This document shows, piece after piece, positions 37,561 through 48,146 of a stretch of DNA of 64,000 nt; the stretch's first letter is position 1, and the number at the start of each line of letters is the position of its first letter. The position numbers and the translations under genes were made by a program. Source of the DNA: Letharia columbiana (lineage: Eukaryota; Ascomycota; Lecanoromycetes; Lecanorales; Parmeliaceae). The notes under the pieces are model-generated. The model did not search any database and was not told the DNA's origin. It worked only from the letters and a program-made list of their open reading frames with translations. The DNA is taken from NCBI RefSeq assembly GCF_014066305.1, contig NW_023501042.1, forward strand, positions 372,001 to 436,000. Direction: 5' to 3'.

Positions 37561-38694
37561 GGCGATATTAAGTCTCTTAAAGTAGCTTTGAAACTAATAT
37601 AAAGATGAATCATTTAAGAGACCAACTTGCGATAAATATATGAAGGGATTATTAAGTATATCTTGCTTAATAACTGAGATGCTTTATTAAATAGCTATAT
37701 TTTTTATCTATAGCGCATAAAGTCACTCCGCTATTTCGAATATATTCTCCTATCTACTTTTTATATTCCTTTTTAAAGCCTATTTCGTCTCCCACTCATC
37801 AATTTTCCCTTATAACCAATTATTCCTAGTACTTTCAGAAAGAATAGTATATATAAATATCATTTTCTTATTTAAAAATACGGTTACGGCCTGATAAAGA
37901 AAGCTAGAATTCTTTGAATCTATAGTTATTTATAGTAAGGCTAAAGCTTTCTCAATTATTACCTAAGATATCTCTTTTAATACGTTATTTTTCTTCCCTT
38001 ACACGCTACGTATAGTCCCTTCCTCTCTATATAATAGAATTCTTTATTCTAACTTCGACTTTACTAATAGCGCTGTTATATATTCTCCTCTAGTCTTCTT
38101 AATTCTCTTTATAGAATTATTATCTTAATTGCGGAGCTAGTATATCTTTTTTCGCTACGATCTAAGATGTTTATTATCCTTTATTATTCGAATACTCTAT
38201 ATTCTCGTATAGGGTACTAGCTAGGGCGGAGAGAGGGGTAAGATATTCGTAAGATTAGGATTTACTATAATTTCTAGACTATATATAGCCTATACGTGAC
38301 TTTCTATAGCTATTCTCTCTAAAAATAACTCGTTAAACTCGGTAATATAGAGGAGAGCTTAATTCGAAGTTCGCTTGCTAGTTTATTTTTCTAGAAAGAG
38401 TTATTTAACTATATAATATTCTCATATCTTAATGTTATACCTTTATTTATATTTATTATTAATCTTCGTCTATTAAGAGTATTTATATATTATTATCTTA
38501 CCCTTAACTACTTAATTTATAGCGAAGACTCGCTATAGAGTTATCTAGACTTATAGCTTATATCTTCCTCTAACATTAAGACTTATTAATACGATACTCT
38601 ATTAGAGTTATAGCCTAAACAATAGCTAGAATACTCTCCAGACTTTAGATTTAAAGCCCGTGTCTGCTCTCTTTCTAAAACGATATTATTGTAT

Positions 38695-38950
38695 CATCTC
38701 GGAGTACAATGTTGTTCTATAAGATAAGTTTAAGATATGTCGTGTAATGACATTAGTAGGGATATTAGTAGAGATACCACAGCAGGGAACACCAGCAGAG
38801 ATATCTAGTAGGGACATTAATGGCAATAATAGGGGTAATAGAGTATTAATAATAGTCAAAGCCTTGTAGTAGTAGCAGTAGGTGTCTCCGCCATAATAAC
38901 GTGAAATGGTAGAAATTCAATAGTCACTGATGGGAAGATATTTTCTCAAT
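38695..38950. repeat. Non-RIP island with imperfect 12-15 bp tandem repeats inside the Harbinger element
   Basis: Unlike the rest of the element this stretch keeps CA and TG dinucleotides. It holds imperfect units such as AGTAGGGATATT, AGTAGAGATACC, CAGGGAACACCAGC and AGTAGGGACATT at about 38752-38850, i.e. a decayed minisatellite. Confidence 0.55.
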
Positions 38951-39084
38951 TTTTTGCGACGTTTCTGACTTAGCCTCAAAAATAGGGTTACCGAACGGAA
39001 CCTATAGATATTTTAATATTTTGAATATAAATTAGTGTCATTTTTAAGCATATTTTCATTTGCCAAGAGGTGGCGTTTTTAGTG

Positions 39085-39129
39085 AAAATAAGTAGGGGTT
39101 ATTTTCAAAATATGTGTTACCGAACTCCC
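39085..39129 (-). repeat. Right terminal inverted repeat of Harbinger element
   Basis: The reverse complement begins GGGAGTTCGGTAACACATAT and ends CCCCTACTTATTTT, matching the left end. The TTA at 39130-39132 repeats the TTA before the left end. Confidence 0.93.
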
Positions 39130-39132
39130 TTA

Positions 39133-39644
39133 GTCCGGCTTTCTTGCCAGTGAAACCCACTCACTCCATGCACAACATACTCTACGTGCATGATGCATCC
39201 ATTCATGCATGAAATCTTTCATAGCATTGCCATCAGCTCATCACAGGGCCGGGGCTTGGATGACTGCAGGTTTGCTAGCAAGCGGCAATAACACCGCGAT
39301 ATATTCTGCCCATGAGGCATTTTCCAGCCTTGTGGAGGTAAAGAGGCTCCGGAGTGGAGGCTGTGACCAAATGGCTCGATGAGAAGGATTCACTATCTTC
39401 TAGTCTAGACTATGACTTCGCCTCGTATAAGGATTTTTTCCCCTTCTCTCCATTCTACTATCTTGCTCATACTCAGCTTTTCTGCCTTCACTTGACTTTG
39501 AAATTAGAGTATTCGGAGGGAGACATTCTGACTCGTTACTTCCCCATGTGACAACACTGCAAATGAAACCATCGTCTTACCAACTTGGCACATCCTCCTC
39601 GAGATCAAAACGTCCTTGGGTTCCTCTCTTCGATCTATCACAAC
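39133..39644. other. Intergenic region downstream of the transposon
   Basis: Normal composition. It contains a short frame (39354-39551) without a domain. It presumably holds the promoter of the following hypothetical gene. Confidence 0.35.
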
Positions 39645-40271
39645 ATGATTTCTAAGTCCGATGCATCTTCTGACGGCCTTCCCTCATATTCGGAGAGCGT
39701 GCGCTCTCCTCAACAGAACCACTCCCCTAGCTACCTTCCTCAAAATATCGCGGCTGCCCGTACTTCCCTGATATCATCGCTCCTAACCACCTACATTACT
39801 CCTCACCTGCACGAAAGCGCTCTTTCTGGCCTTGCCAGTACAACTCTTATCCTCGTTCCCTCAAACGTCTCTTCATTGCAGCCACCCGGCGATACCGGAT
39901 CAAAAGGCGCTTCGGAGACTATTGTCGGCTTTCCCAGCTCTGAGAACCTTACAATGATACGGTTACATGGCCAAGAGAACAGCCTAGAGTTCTGGCGGCA
40001 ACTGGCCGTTATGCAGGAGTTGGGACAGCAGATGCGTACCCACCTGCGGAACTCAGGGCATCGAGTCATCGGAGACAACGAAATTAGCCTTCAGGGACTG
40101 AAATCTCCAAACGCTGATTGGAGGACTGTACCGAAGGAGATTCTGGGCAATGGAGAAGTGAGGGTTCAAGTTGAGACAATGGATATATGTTTGAGGACTG
40201 AGAATGACATGGGCTTGTATGAGACGAAGACGGGGAAGGCTGTCGTCGTCAAAGTGGATGTTGGGGGCTGA
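39645..40271 (+). CDS. Conserved fungal hypothetical protein
   Basis: The first ATG in the frame is 39645, MISKSDASSDGLPSYSESVR, giving 208 residues. The open frame extends 20 codons further left without an ATG, so an upstream exon is possible. The N-terminus is Ser/Pro/Gln-rich with a PSYSES element. The middle has RTSLISSLLTTYITPHLHES and STTLILVPSNVSSLQPP, followed by a structured part (LTMIRLHGQENSLEFWRQLA) and a C-terminal beta-rich segment (VRVQVETMDICLRTENDMGL). It is soluble and without signal peptide or membrane segment. Proteins of this shape occur widely in Pezizomycotina but I know no assigned function. Confidence 0.7.
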   Translation: MISKSDASSDGLPSYSESVRSPQQNHSPSYLPQNIAAARTSLISSLLTTYITPHLHESALSGLASTTLILVPSNVSSLQPPGDTGSKGASETIVGFPSSENLTMIRLHGQENSLEFWRQLAVMQELGQQMRTHLRNSGHRVIGDNEISLQGLKSPNADWRTVPKEILGNGEVRVQVETMDICLRTENDMGLYETKTGKAVVVKVDVGG

Positions 40272-40891
40272 AGCGAAGCTCTGCTCTGGGTGCTCCGCCG
40301 CTATAGAAGCATGCATTGTAATTATCTGATACCCAAAGCCAAATGAGGACGGCCGCATAAAGGACCGCTATTGATTGAATATCAGAATGCCTCTGAGTTT
40401 TATGAAGCCATCCAGGTGCGCAAAGGCCAGAAACCTGATTGTTTGGGCCAGCGAAGCGAAATACGACAAGCACGGTTGGAAACCCAAGCCCCCGGAATGA
40501 CCTTTTGTTCCCTCTCGATCGATCTCCCAAACTGGAGGCCGCAAGACAATGACCTGCAGCTCCCAACAGGCCACTAGTCAAGGCCTGACAGGGAGTTGAC
40601 CGAGATTTCTTGAAACATCGGGTCTGATTTCTAGAAGAGATAGCCTGACTGTCGGTGCTATCATGATCCGATAGCTTACCGAGACTTCTTCGGATCAAAG
40701 CAAATCAAAAGCCGTTCGAGCGCCAAATCATTCTATTAGCCTTTGGGGTCGGCCACTTTTCGATTTAGTGCGAGATTTATTTGCGCATCCGCTTCTCCAT
40801 CCTTGCTGCCTTTCAGCTGAAGAACGCAGTGCATGGGGCTCTATCCAAAGAAATCGGATAGACACCGGTGATGGCTGCCAATCCTCCCTTT
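40272..40891. other. Convergent intergenic region
   Basis: It lies between the stops of the hypothetical gene and the minus-strand 2EXR gene. Short frames only; it presumably holds both 3' UTRs. Confidence 0.35.
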
Positions 40892-41539
40892 TCAGAATAG
40901 CGACTGACCCGAAAGGCGGATATCTTTCCTATCAGATGTCAAAACCATCATGACAACGGTCCTGCATGACAGCACGATGGCTGGTTCTCCGAGGAAGATG
41001 GCTTGCGTTTCAACTAAAAAGGACTTGAGCATTAACAAAGGCGTATTATCCAGAGCCCCAGCACCGAGCATGAGAGTCAGCCGCAGATGGAGCAAGGGCA
41101 TGATCCCCGGCAGCACAAGGCAGACGTTTCGGATGCAGCGAGCATTCTCCGGTCCAACGGCTGTGACGAAGTTTTGCGCTTCCTCTAGAGCGGTCACCAT
41201 TGACGTGAGCGGCATGGCAAAACAATTGTGCGAATAGTAGATTGGGCTAATCTCCAAGTCCAGTAGTCGACAGGTGAAGGCGACGGCAAGGCGGGAGGGA
41301 ACCAGTCGTCTGTCATCTTCGGCATGGATCTGTTTCCCAGACCGAAGAAAGCTAGGGGAAAGTTGCCCACGAGTGTGCTGACTGCTATGCTGCTCAAGCT
41401 GGATGGCTCCAGCCGCTGTGACTGTGTATCTCCATATGAGATTGCGAGTTTCTGGGGGAATCTCTAGGATTGGGAATACAGGTGAGGATCTCTTGATCCT
41501 TGTCATGATATAGCGCTGGTTGTAGACAGATGAGGTCAA
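40892..41539 (-). CDS. 2EXR/F-box-like domain protein
   Basis: A single exon of up to 215 residues from 41539; a second Met at 41506 (MTRIKRSS) is equally plausible. The N-terminal FPILEIPPETRNLIWRYTVT is the 2EXR signature (LP-x-E-x-R-x-x-I-W/Y), followed by IQLEQHSS and the usual LAVAFTCRLLDLEISPIYYS segment in which fungi keep a CRxxxxEixxxxY pattern. The rest, LVLPGIMPLLHLRLTLMLG, is less typical. It is of the same broad family as the frameshifted gene at 29.8 kb but not a close copy. Roles of 2EXR proteins are unknown; the family is strongly expanded in Leotiomycetes and Dothideomycetes. Confidence 0.7.
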   Translation of the reverse strand: MTSSVYNQRYIMTRIKRSSPVFPILEIPPETRNLIWRYTVTAAGAIQLEQHSSQHTRGQLSPSFLRSGKQIHAEDDRRLVPSRLAVAFTCRLLDLEISPIYYSHNCFAMPLTSMVTALEEAQNFVTAVGPENARCIRNVCLVLPGIMPLLHLRLTLMLGAGALDNTPLLMLKSFLVETQAIFLGEPAIVLSCRTVVMMVLTSDRKDIRLSGQSLF

Positions 41540-42339
41540 AATAAGACTGCACCGAAATATATCAGTGATTGAGTGACAGTCACTCCTTCGACTTTTGACT
41601 GCTCACCAGGCAAGATGTCAGAAAAAGTGGTGGTCGAAACGGTGAAAAATGCTCAGGGAATTGATCAAAGTAGCATCAACGGTAAAGTTGCCGGGCTAAT
41701 CAATCTGGGACAATTTGCGTCATGAGTGACAGATCATTCCGTCTTTGATGCCCAAAAGCCACGTGAGAAGGAGAGGGTTTAGCACTCCGGACTGCCCACT
41801 ATTTTGACTGCTTACAACTTGCCTGTCACATGCGAACACATGGATGAGCACCGAATTGTTTCACGGTAAATGTCAATGAGGAAGACTAGGGAAATAAAAC
41901 GGCCCAAGAAAGAATGCTCGGTGACACTACAAATTAGGCCCACCTTTGCAACCACATATTTTCAAGATATGTTGGGATTTTGTGCGTGCTTAGCGCGAGA
42001 TCCGGCTCAATACAAGCCTCGGGCTTGTTTTGAGCCAAGATACTTTGAAAACAGGTGGATGCAGAAGGAGGCCTAATTATTATACTCATTATCAGTAGCC
42101 AGCACATCCGATTTTGCATATGCAAAGTTGCTGAACGCGTGCTGGATGAAACCGTTGAATTCCTTGAATAATCTGGCTAGACTGTAATCTCTTTTGGCTC
42201 TAGAAGAAAATCCATGCTTGGCAGCAATCGCCGTACGCCTCGCTAAATCTCACGAACTGCAGCAGTTACCATTTTCTGTCCGGGAGCCGAGTAGAAGGCT
42301 ATGCAGACAAGGAATGATGATCAATCAGATGCGCCATCC
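41540..42339. other. Intergenic region holding a MITE-like hairpin
   Basis: No coding feature is supported. A 137 bp inverted-repeat element sits at 41937-42073 and is listed separately. The rest is presumably the 3' flank of the Rna15-like gene and the 5' flank of the 2EXR gene. Confidence 0.45.
41937..42073. mobile_element. MITE-like inverted-repeat element, possibly Harbinger-related
   Basis: Arms 41932-41970 and 42040-42078 are inverted repeats, 31 of 39 positions identical without gaps, starting AATTAGGCC. A second inner hairpin, GGCTCAATACAAGCC (42004-42018) with GGCTTGTTTTGAGCC (42022-42036), fills the centre. The left arm aligns without gaps to the left end of the Harbinger element (25 of 34 positions), including AACCACATATTTT. 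The flanks are TTA on the left and TAA on the right, so a target duplication is not proven. It is too short to code for protein. Confidence 0.6.
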
Positions 42340-43367
42340 TTAGAACCCTCTTAGCTGCTGTCTCACTGCCATGATCTGAGCTCTATCTGCTGGAGCTAAC
42401 TGGTCGATCTGCTGCTGGGGCATGTTGAGGATCTGCTGCAATAGTTCTTCTTGATTAGCTGGCTGCTGCTGCGGAGGCAGTGGCGGTGGCGGTGCTGGTG
42501 GGGGCTGGTATAGCTGGTTGTGTACTGGTGGCGTGGGCACGTGCATCTGACCCGATATCGGCGGGTACTGAGGGTAAGCCTGCTGCACTGGAGGGGGCTG
42601 ATAATTTGGAGCTTGGCGAGGAGGAACCGGGTGTGCTGGAGGTTGTACTGGATGCGACGCTTGTTCGACCACTGAACCTAGGACCGAAGTGTCGACTAAG
42701 CCCATAAGCAGCAGTGCTTGAAATATCGCGTAGGCAAGCTGGGGTGCTTGTTTGAGAAGCTCAGTGGCTTTAGCTGGGTCGCCCATCACAAGTCCTTTCA
42801 TTTGCGAGAGAATGTCGAGCAGCTGGGGTGCTGGGAGGGTAGACAGGGTTTTTGATATGGCATCAGGGCACGTGATGTTTGGTTGAAGATCAACGCCTGG
42901 TGGTAGAGGAGGTAGACCGCCTGGTACTGGAGGTTGGTACCCATTAGGCGGTGGGTTCTGTGGAGGGTGCTGCGCGTTGTATCCTGATGGAGCCCCATCG
43001 TCCTTGCCCCCCACATGCGAAAAGTCCACGCGCAGCTCACGTCCCATTATTTCGTGATTGTTGAGATTGCGGACTGCAGATGCAGCAGCATCTGTGTCTG
43101 CGAATTCAGCGAAACCAAAACCTTTTGGCTTGCCGGTATCGTTGTCGTAGACAAGTCGAAAATTTAGAACTTGGCCAACCTGTCCAAATATGTGGATGAT
43201 TTGTTCTTCCGTGAGGCCTGAAAACTGTCAATGTTGTTCTGCGACCAGTGCCAGGGAGACTTCGAACCATAAGGGATGTTTCCTACGCCAAGCTCAGTCA
43301 GTAACTTTCTCATTCACTTCTGGCAATACTCACCAATAAACACTACTCTGCCGGCTTTGTCTGCCAT
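42340..43367 (-). CDS. RNA15: mRNA 3'-end processing factor, CstF-64/Rna15 family
   Basis: Three exons on the minus strand, 43367-43334, 43282-43268 and 43217-42340, give 308 residues. The second exon is only 15 nt. The spliced N-terminus reads MADKAGRVVFIGNIPYGLTE, an RRM with RNP2 VVFIGNIPY and RNP1 KGFGFAEF, ending MGRELRVDFS. A Pro/Gln-rich linker is followed by the CstF hinge (ISKTLSTLPAPQLLDILSQM), a low-complexity Pro/Gln region, and the short C-terminal helical domain EELLQQILNMPQQQIDQLAP that binds Pcf11/Sub1 in yeast. The RRM binds U/GU-rich elements downstream of poly(A) sites within cleavage factor IA. The gene is head-to-head with prohibitin-2, the starts about 300 bp apart. The N-terminal splicing is supported by perfect restoration of RNP2. 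Confidence 0.93.
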
Positions 43368-43668
43368 CGTGCCGAAGGAAGCTCTTTTCCTTGTCCGTCC
43401 GTAGGGTGTTAATACTCTTCGTTTCCCTTAACAGTACTGTGTAAAGCTAGGCACAGATTCAGTGGAGGTTCAAACTACAACTGTGTCTGGACAAGATGAA
43501 CTTCGAGACAAAGAGTTGAAGCATCGGGACATTTGACGGAGCGGAACGGAAGATTGATTTCCCGAAGAGAAAATGAGCTAAATGTTCTCCGCGACTTGAT
43601 GAACAACGCAAATTCTACGTCCATCGCAATTTCTTCAGAATTCTTCGAGTTCCGCGTAGAGCTTCAAG
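43368..43668. promoter_or_regulatory. Shared divergent promoter of Rna15-like and prohibitin-2 genes
   Basis: Just 301 bp separate the two start codons on opposite strands, so the two genes must share this space for promoters and 5' UTRs. No binding motif could be assigned by eye. Confidence 0.6.
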
Positions 43669-44763
43669 ATGGCACAAGACCCAAAGGAAATGTGGCGGAA
43701 GTTGCAGCAGAAGGTGGCCTCAGCACAGCAAAAGGGTAGAGGAGGCTTACCAGGCGGTCCTAGGAATTTTTTTGGTGGAGCTGCTGGCCTTCTACTGCTT
43801 GGAACTGGTGTGGTGGTGGTCAACAATGCGCTATTCAACGGTATGCAAGACTACTCTAAAATAACGAAAGTTCAGCTGATGTTTTCCAGTGGACGGTGGT
43901 CATCGAGCTATCAAGTACACAAGAGTAGGTGGTGTACAGAAAGAGATATATAATGAAGGTACTGTTGCCATGTCATGACACGGTCGTTCCACGATGCTCA
44001 CACCATCTAGGAACACATTTCAAGATCCCCTGGTTCGAGACTCCCATAACCTACGACGTCCGCGCCAAACCTCGCAATGTCGCCTCCCTGACTGGAACCA
44101 AGGATCTGCAAATGGTCAACATAACCTGCCGTGTCCTCTCTCGCCCTGCAGTCAACGCTCTTCCTACAATATACCGCACCCTGGGTACCGACTACGACGA
44201 GCGAGTCTTACCCTCCATCGTCAACGAAGTCCTCAAGAGTGTAGTTGCCCAATTCAACGCAAGCCAGCTTATTACGCAGCGTGAGAATGTTGCGAGATTA
44301 GTGAGGGAGAATCTTTCGAGGCGAGCACAAAGATTCAGTATCATTCTCGATGATGTTTCGTTGACTGTACGTCCATTGCTTCGTTTCCTCCTAATGTACG
44401 AACAAATACTGACTCCCGCCATTACTACAGCACCTAGCGTTCTCTCCCGAATTCACCGCAGCAGTCGAAGCCAAACAAGTCGCCCAGCAAGAAGCCCAAC
44501 GGGCTGCCTTCGTCGTGGACAAAGCGCGCCAAGAGAAGCAAGCTACAGTTGTACGAGCCCAGGGTGAAGCTCGCTCTGCGGAGCTCATTGGCGACGCCAT
44601 CAAGAAGAGCAGAAGTTATGTGGACTTGAGAAGGATTGAGAACGCCAGGAACATCGCAACGATCTTGCAGGAGGCGGGCGGAAAGAACAAGTTGTATTTG
44701 GATGCAAATGGCCTGGGGCTCAATGTCACGGAGGCTTACGAGGATAAGAAGCCGCATTCATAG
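43669..44763 (+). CDS. PHB2: Prohibitin-2, mitochondrial inner-membrane complex subunit
   Basis: Four exons, 43669-43840, 43890-43958, 44011-44366 and 44431-44763, encode 309 residues with all phases consistent. After a basic N-terminus comes a membrane anchor (about 38-55, [18 protein letters not shown]), then the PHB domain ([40 protein letters not shown]). A coiled coil with [20 protein letters not shown] and [20 protein letters not shown] follows, ending [13 protein letters not shown]. The motif [25 protein letters not shown] and the tail identify Phb2 rather than Phb1. Phb1/Phb2 rings in the inner membrane scaffold cardiolipin, protect m-AAA protease substrates and support cristae. Length agrees with yeast Phb2 (about 310). 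Confidence 0.95.
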
Positions 44764-45195
44764 CAAGGCAAGGAGGAAGATGGTTCTGCGCGCTTCCGTT
44801 CACTTCGCCCTCCAAAACATCTCTCACTTTAAATCCAAGCGTGGGCTACGGTTGGCACTCAGTATACCAAACTTATCAGCATTGGTCGCGCTGTAACTGT
44901 ATCAAAGCTTGCTCAACAAGATGATAATGCTCTGATACACGTTGCACCTACAACAACTTTTTATATGCGCTAACTATTTGCCGTATCGTGCCTGTGTGCT
45001 GCCATTGCCATCCGAAAATTCGTACGCCCCGGCGCAAAACTTTTATGCTTATGCCTTATGCCCTTTGCTTTTCATGCTTTCATGCTTCCTCCCTAAATCG
45101 TCATGTCACATCCCGTACAACTGTCTGGGCGTGCGTGACGGGTACAACCGCAATGGTAAAGTAAATGAAAAATATGAAACCAATGTCGCCTGAAC
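44764..45195. terminator. Convergent 3' flanks of prohibitin-2 and HAM1-like genes
   Basis: The two stop codons lie about 430 bp apart on opposite strands. The interval must hold both 3' UTRs and polyadenylation sites; no single signal is assigned. Confidence 0.4.
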
Positions 45196-47528
45196 TTACT
45201 GTCCCATCATAGTAGTCTGCACATCGAAAATCTCATTCCTCCAACCACCTCCCACAGTGGCGTCGTCAACCCTCTCTGAAGCTTGCCTTGCCTCTTCCTC
45301 GTACAATTTCACCACACTTCCTGGTGCATAAACGCCTTTGAAAACGCCCTTGCTCGGCGTCACGCCCACTGCTGTGTATACATCCGGATCCTCTGCCGGT
45401 GTCAATCTGGTGATAATTGCCTTCACAAAAGTACGAATGTCTTGAGGATCCGAGATACGTGTAGCACGTAGTCGTTCGCGGGCGAAGAGCAATTCGCGGT
45501 TCATGGCATGCATACCATCCGCAATGGCGGTGGCAAGTTGCTTTTCCAGGACCTTGCGGACAATGGGACGAAGTAGAGGCTTAATGATCCACGCCAACCA
45601 GGAAAACTTACTCTTTCGCAGCGAATAGGATAATTTATGTACGTCTACACGCACGGCTTTGAGAGTCAGAATCTTTTCAAGCTTTTCTTTGCCAATCTCG
45701 ACGTCGAGGGCAATATCAATGCCACGCTCATCGAGCTGGAAAGAAGCAATGCCTTCGTCTGCGAGACGAAATATGCCGCTATGGGCGCGCAGCCAGAAGC
45801 CGACCTCGTCCGCTCGGACTGAAAGGCCATTGACGGCGACCGTAACAAGAGAGGTGGTGGAACTGGTGGTGCGCAGTGTGTGGGCTTTGCGGATTTCGAG
45901 GTCGTTGTAGGTTTCGATGCGGAGTTTATAGGGGAGGAAAGAGGTGTTATTTATAGTGCGGCCCGGTTCGATGATCAGGTTCTCAAGAAGGAGGTCGATC
46001 TCTGGAACTGATATTTCGAGGCGTGGTATTGGGATATACTGCACTGCTTGGATAAGTAGTGGCATAAAAACGTTCAAGAAATCCTGGATTAGATCTTTAT
46101 TTGTCGCGGCATGAAGAGGAGAGAGGATGTCGATGATTTTAGTAGTTGTCGTGATCAGGTTCGAAACATCAGTATCTTCGAGAAGGGATTTGAAGGTGAT
46201 TTGGAACTGTGAGAGTGCCTCGTCAATGTCGTTGCGGAGGTTGGATTCTGTGCCCACCTCCTTCGCCTTCTTGCGAAGCTCTTGAATTTTCTTGTCTGCG
46301 GATTCGAAGAAGTCGGGATCGGTCAGCAGCTTTTGTATAGAGTTGCCAACATCCATCATCAAATTCTCGAACTCAGGGTCTGTCTGGGAGTGATCCATGA
46401 CCTTATTGACCTTCTGCTCTAGTAATTGCCATTGTTCCCGATCACCGAAGGAGCTGATGAGCGACCAGAAGTTCTTTATAGCTTTGTCAAGCGCAGGATT
46501 GGTGTTCACGTCCTCTTGAGTGGTACTGATAGTCTCATCCACAGCTCTGGAGTACACTAGGGCGTAGCGCTTGATCAGGAGCCCAAGGGTCGATACGGAA
46601 TCTGAGTAGTCGTTTCGTTTTCGCAACTTCATGACAGCCTCTTTCAAACGATACAACAACGTCTCTTTCTGGTCTCCAGATACATTGTCCTGCAAACTTG
46701 AGAATGCATCGCGTCCTGTCTTTGCCAATCCATTGCCCACAACCTTGGATATATCTGCAGCCCCATTCCCGAGATCATTTGCTGTGGGTGGAGGTCCTTC
46801 CTCCGATCCAGGCTCCTTTATGACTTTGCTTTCTTGCTCAGAAGGCTCCAACTTTTGCCCAGCTTCTTCGGCGACTTCTGATAAAGAGAACGCAGTATCT
46901 GCGAAGACCTGACGACCAATGGTGCCCAAGTCGCCGAGGAACATTCTGAAATCTGAGTTGGTGAGGAGTAGGCTACCTACGGTACGTAGGCTTTCGTAGG
47001 CTAAGACATTGTCAGTCAATGACAAGACGTGTTCCTAAGCTGGAATACCCACCAGCAGTAGCGTCTGCCTTAGCCTTGACATTTGACGCAGTTTTAGCAA
47101 TGTCTTCAGTGTCCAGTGAGATTCTTGACTTGGATAGAAACCAGATAAAATCCTGTATTTGATCGCTGTCGTTCTTGTGCCGTAGAGCTTCGATAAATTG
47201 GGAGAGCCAGCGCTTGGAGAACTTCGACAGCAGTCGACCAGAGTCACTGAGATCAGGGTTTTCTGGGTTCAGAAGATCTGATGCTAGAAGAGTACGCAGA
47301 TTGATGATCAGCTGCTCCGTAGACGGCATGAAACCAGCTGATAGGGCTTTCTGTATCTTGCATTAAAAATCGTTGGGAAAGGGGGGGGCAAGGGAATTTT
47401 ACAATCATCTGATAAGTGTGCATCTTCTGGTGTAAAGACCTCTGCAGACTCGTGTCATCCGCATATTGAGGGAGCAAGGCCTCAGTATCCTCGCCCTTGG
47501 ACTTCCGGAAGCCAAAACAAGAAGACAT
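45196..47528 (-). CDS. HAM1-like (DUF5923/DUF4449) lipid-binding-type protein
   Basis: Three exons on the minus strand, 47528-47403, 47356-47053 and 47000-45196, encode 744 residues. The introns are 46 nt and 52 nt, the second GTGGGT...ATGTCTTAG. The N-terminal half is helical (GFMPSTEQLIINLRTLLASD, WLSQFIEALRHKNDSDQIQD, LRTVGSLLLTNSDFRMFLGD). The C-terminal half has a beta-rich part (FLPYKLRIETYNDLEIRKAH, GFWLRAHSGIFRLADEGIAS). These match the paired fungal domains once called DUF5923 and DUF4449, now HAM1-like N- and C-terminal; the latter resembles BPI/TULIP lipid-binding folds. There is no signal peptide or clear membrane span. A role in lipid handling or hyphal fusion is inferred from family naming only. 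It is convergent with prohibitin-2 and divergent from malic enzyme. Confidence 0.85.
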
Positions 47529-48146
47529 GGTTGTTGGTTTCGTGATGCGTTGCCAAATAAGAAGGCCTTACAAGGGTTTCGAGTGCAGAATCAGTTGGAA
47601 GAGGGAATGGTTGAAGGATAATATATCACTTTCTGCGCATCAAGCACAAGGTAGTAATACACTGAGTTGGTGAAGAAGGACGTCAAGTGGAGAATTTCAA
47701 GCCTGCAGTTTCAAAAGCCTGGAACCGTTCCGCCAAGACCATACTCCGTACGTCATTGGTAAGGTAAAGTCCCTACCTTAAGGGAAATTTGCACACATGA
47801 AGCAAGGTTGGGACCGGCGCTAAATGCAGATCTATTTTTTCTAGGTACCTTACTCCGTCTCCTCTGGAGGCTCTGGTGCCTCCATCTTTGAATAATAGGC
47901 AAGTGCTCGTGTGCTCGAGCCTAGATCAGCATCGCACGGTAAATTTTGCTATTTCTGATCAGTAATTAGTCCAATCCTCAAGTCTACCGTCTCCGTGCGT
48001 CGGTACGGATCGAGTGCGTAATCGGTCACCGATTGTTGGGCATTCGGCTTTGTTCTCGACGAGGAAAGTCGCCGACATCTTGTAGAGCGCAATTGCTTCC
48101 ATGCGGTGAATAAATAAAGCGTCCTCTTCCCTCGATCCTGAGGCCA
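47529..48146. promoter_or_regulatory. Divergent promoter region of HAM1-like and malic enzyme genes
   Basis: About 620 bp between opposite starts. Frames crossing it on the minus strand have no domain. A (GGTACCTTA/TACCTTA)-like short repeat occurs near 47760-47855. Confidence 0.45.

Larger units (their letters stand above)
36266..39132 (+). mobile_element. PIF/Harbinger DNA transposon, complete but RIP-mutated
   Basis: The element spans 36269-39129 (2861 bp), flanked by TTA on both sides (36266-36268 and 39130-39132), the 3 bp TWA duplication typical of PIF/Harbinger. Its ends are inverted repeats: left 36269-36316 starts GGGCCAGTTCGGTAACC, right 39085-39129 read backwards starts GGGAGTTCGGTAACACA, then both share about 30 identical bases. 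On the plus strand, about 36970-37560, a broken DDE_Tnp_4 transposase is readable: KYYLADTGY (second catalytic Asp), RPENAKELFNLR-like, then SQLRNIIERIFDILKRRF (catalytic Glu) and ALYNFI. Stops inside it are mostly CAG/CAA-to-TAG/TAA changes, consistent with RIP. The usual Myb/SANT partner gene was not identified in the remaining 1.5 kb. The element is dead but its ends look intact. Confidence 0.92.

Noticed and set aside
36270..39129. LTR retrotransposon or hAT element as the identity of the second AT-rich block
   Set aside because: The ends are inverted, not direct, repeats; the duplication is 3 bp TTA rather than 5 or 8 bp; and the legible protein is a DDE_Tnp_4 nuclease.
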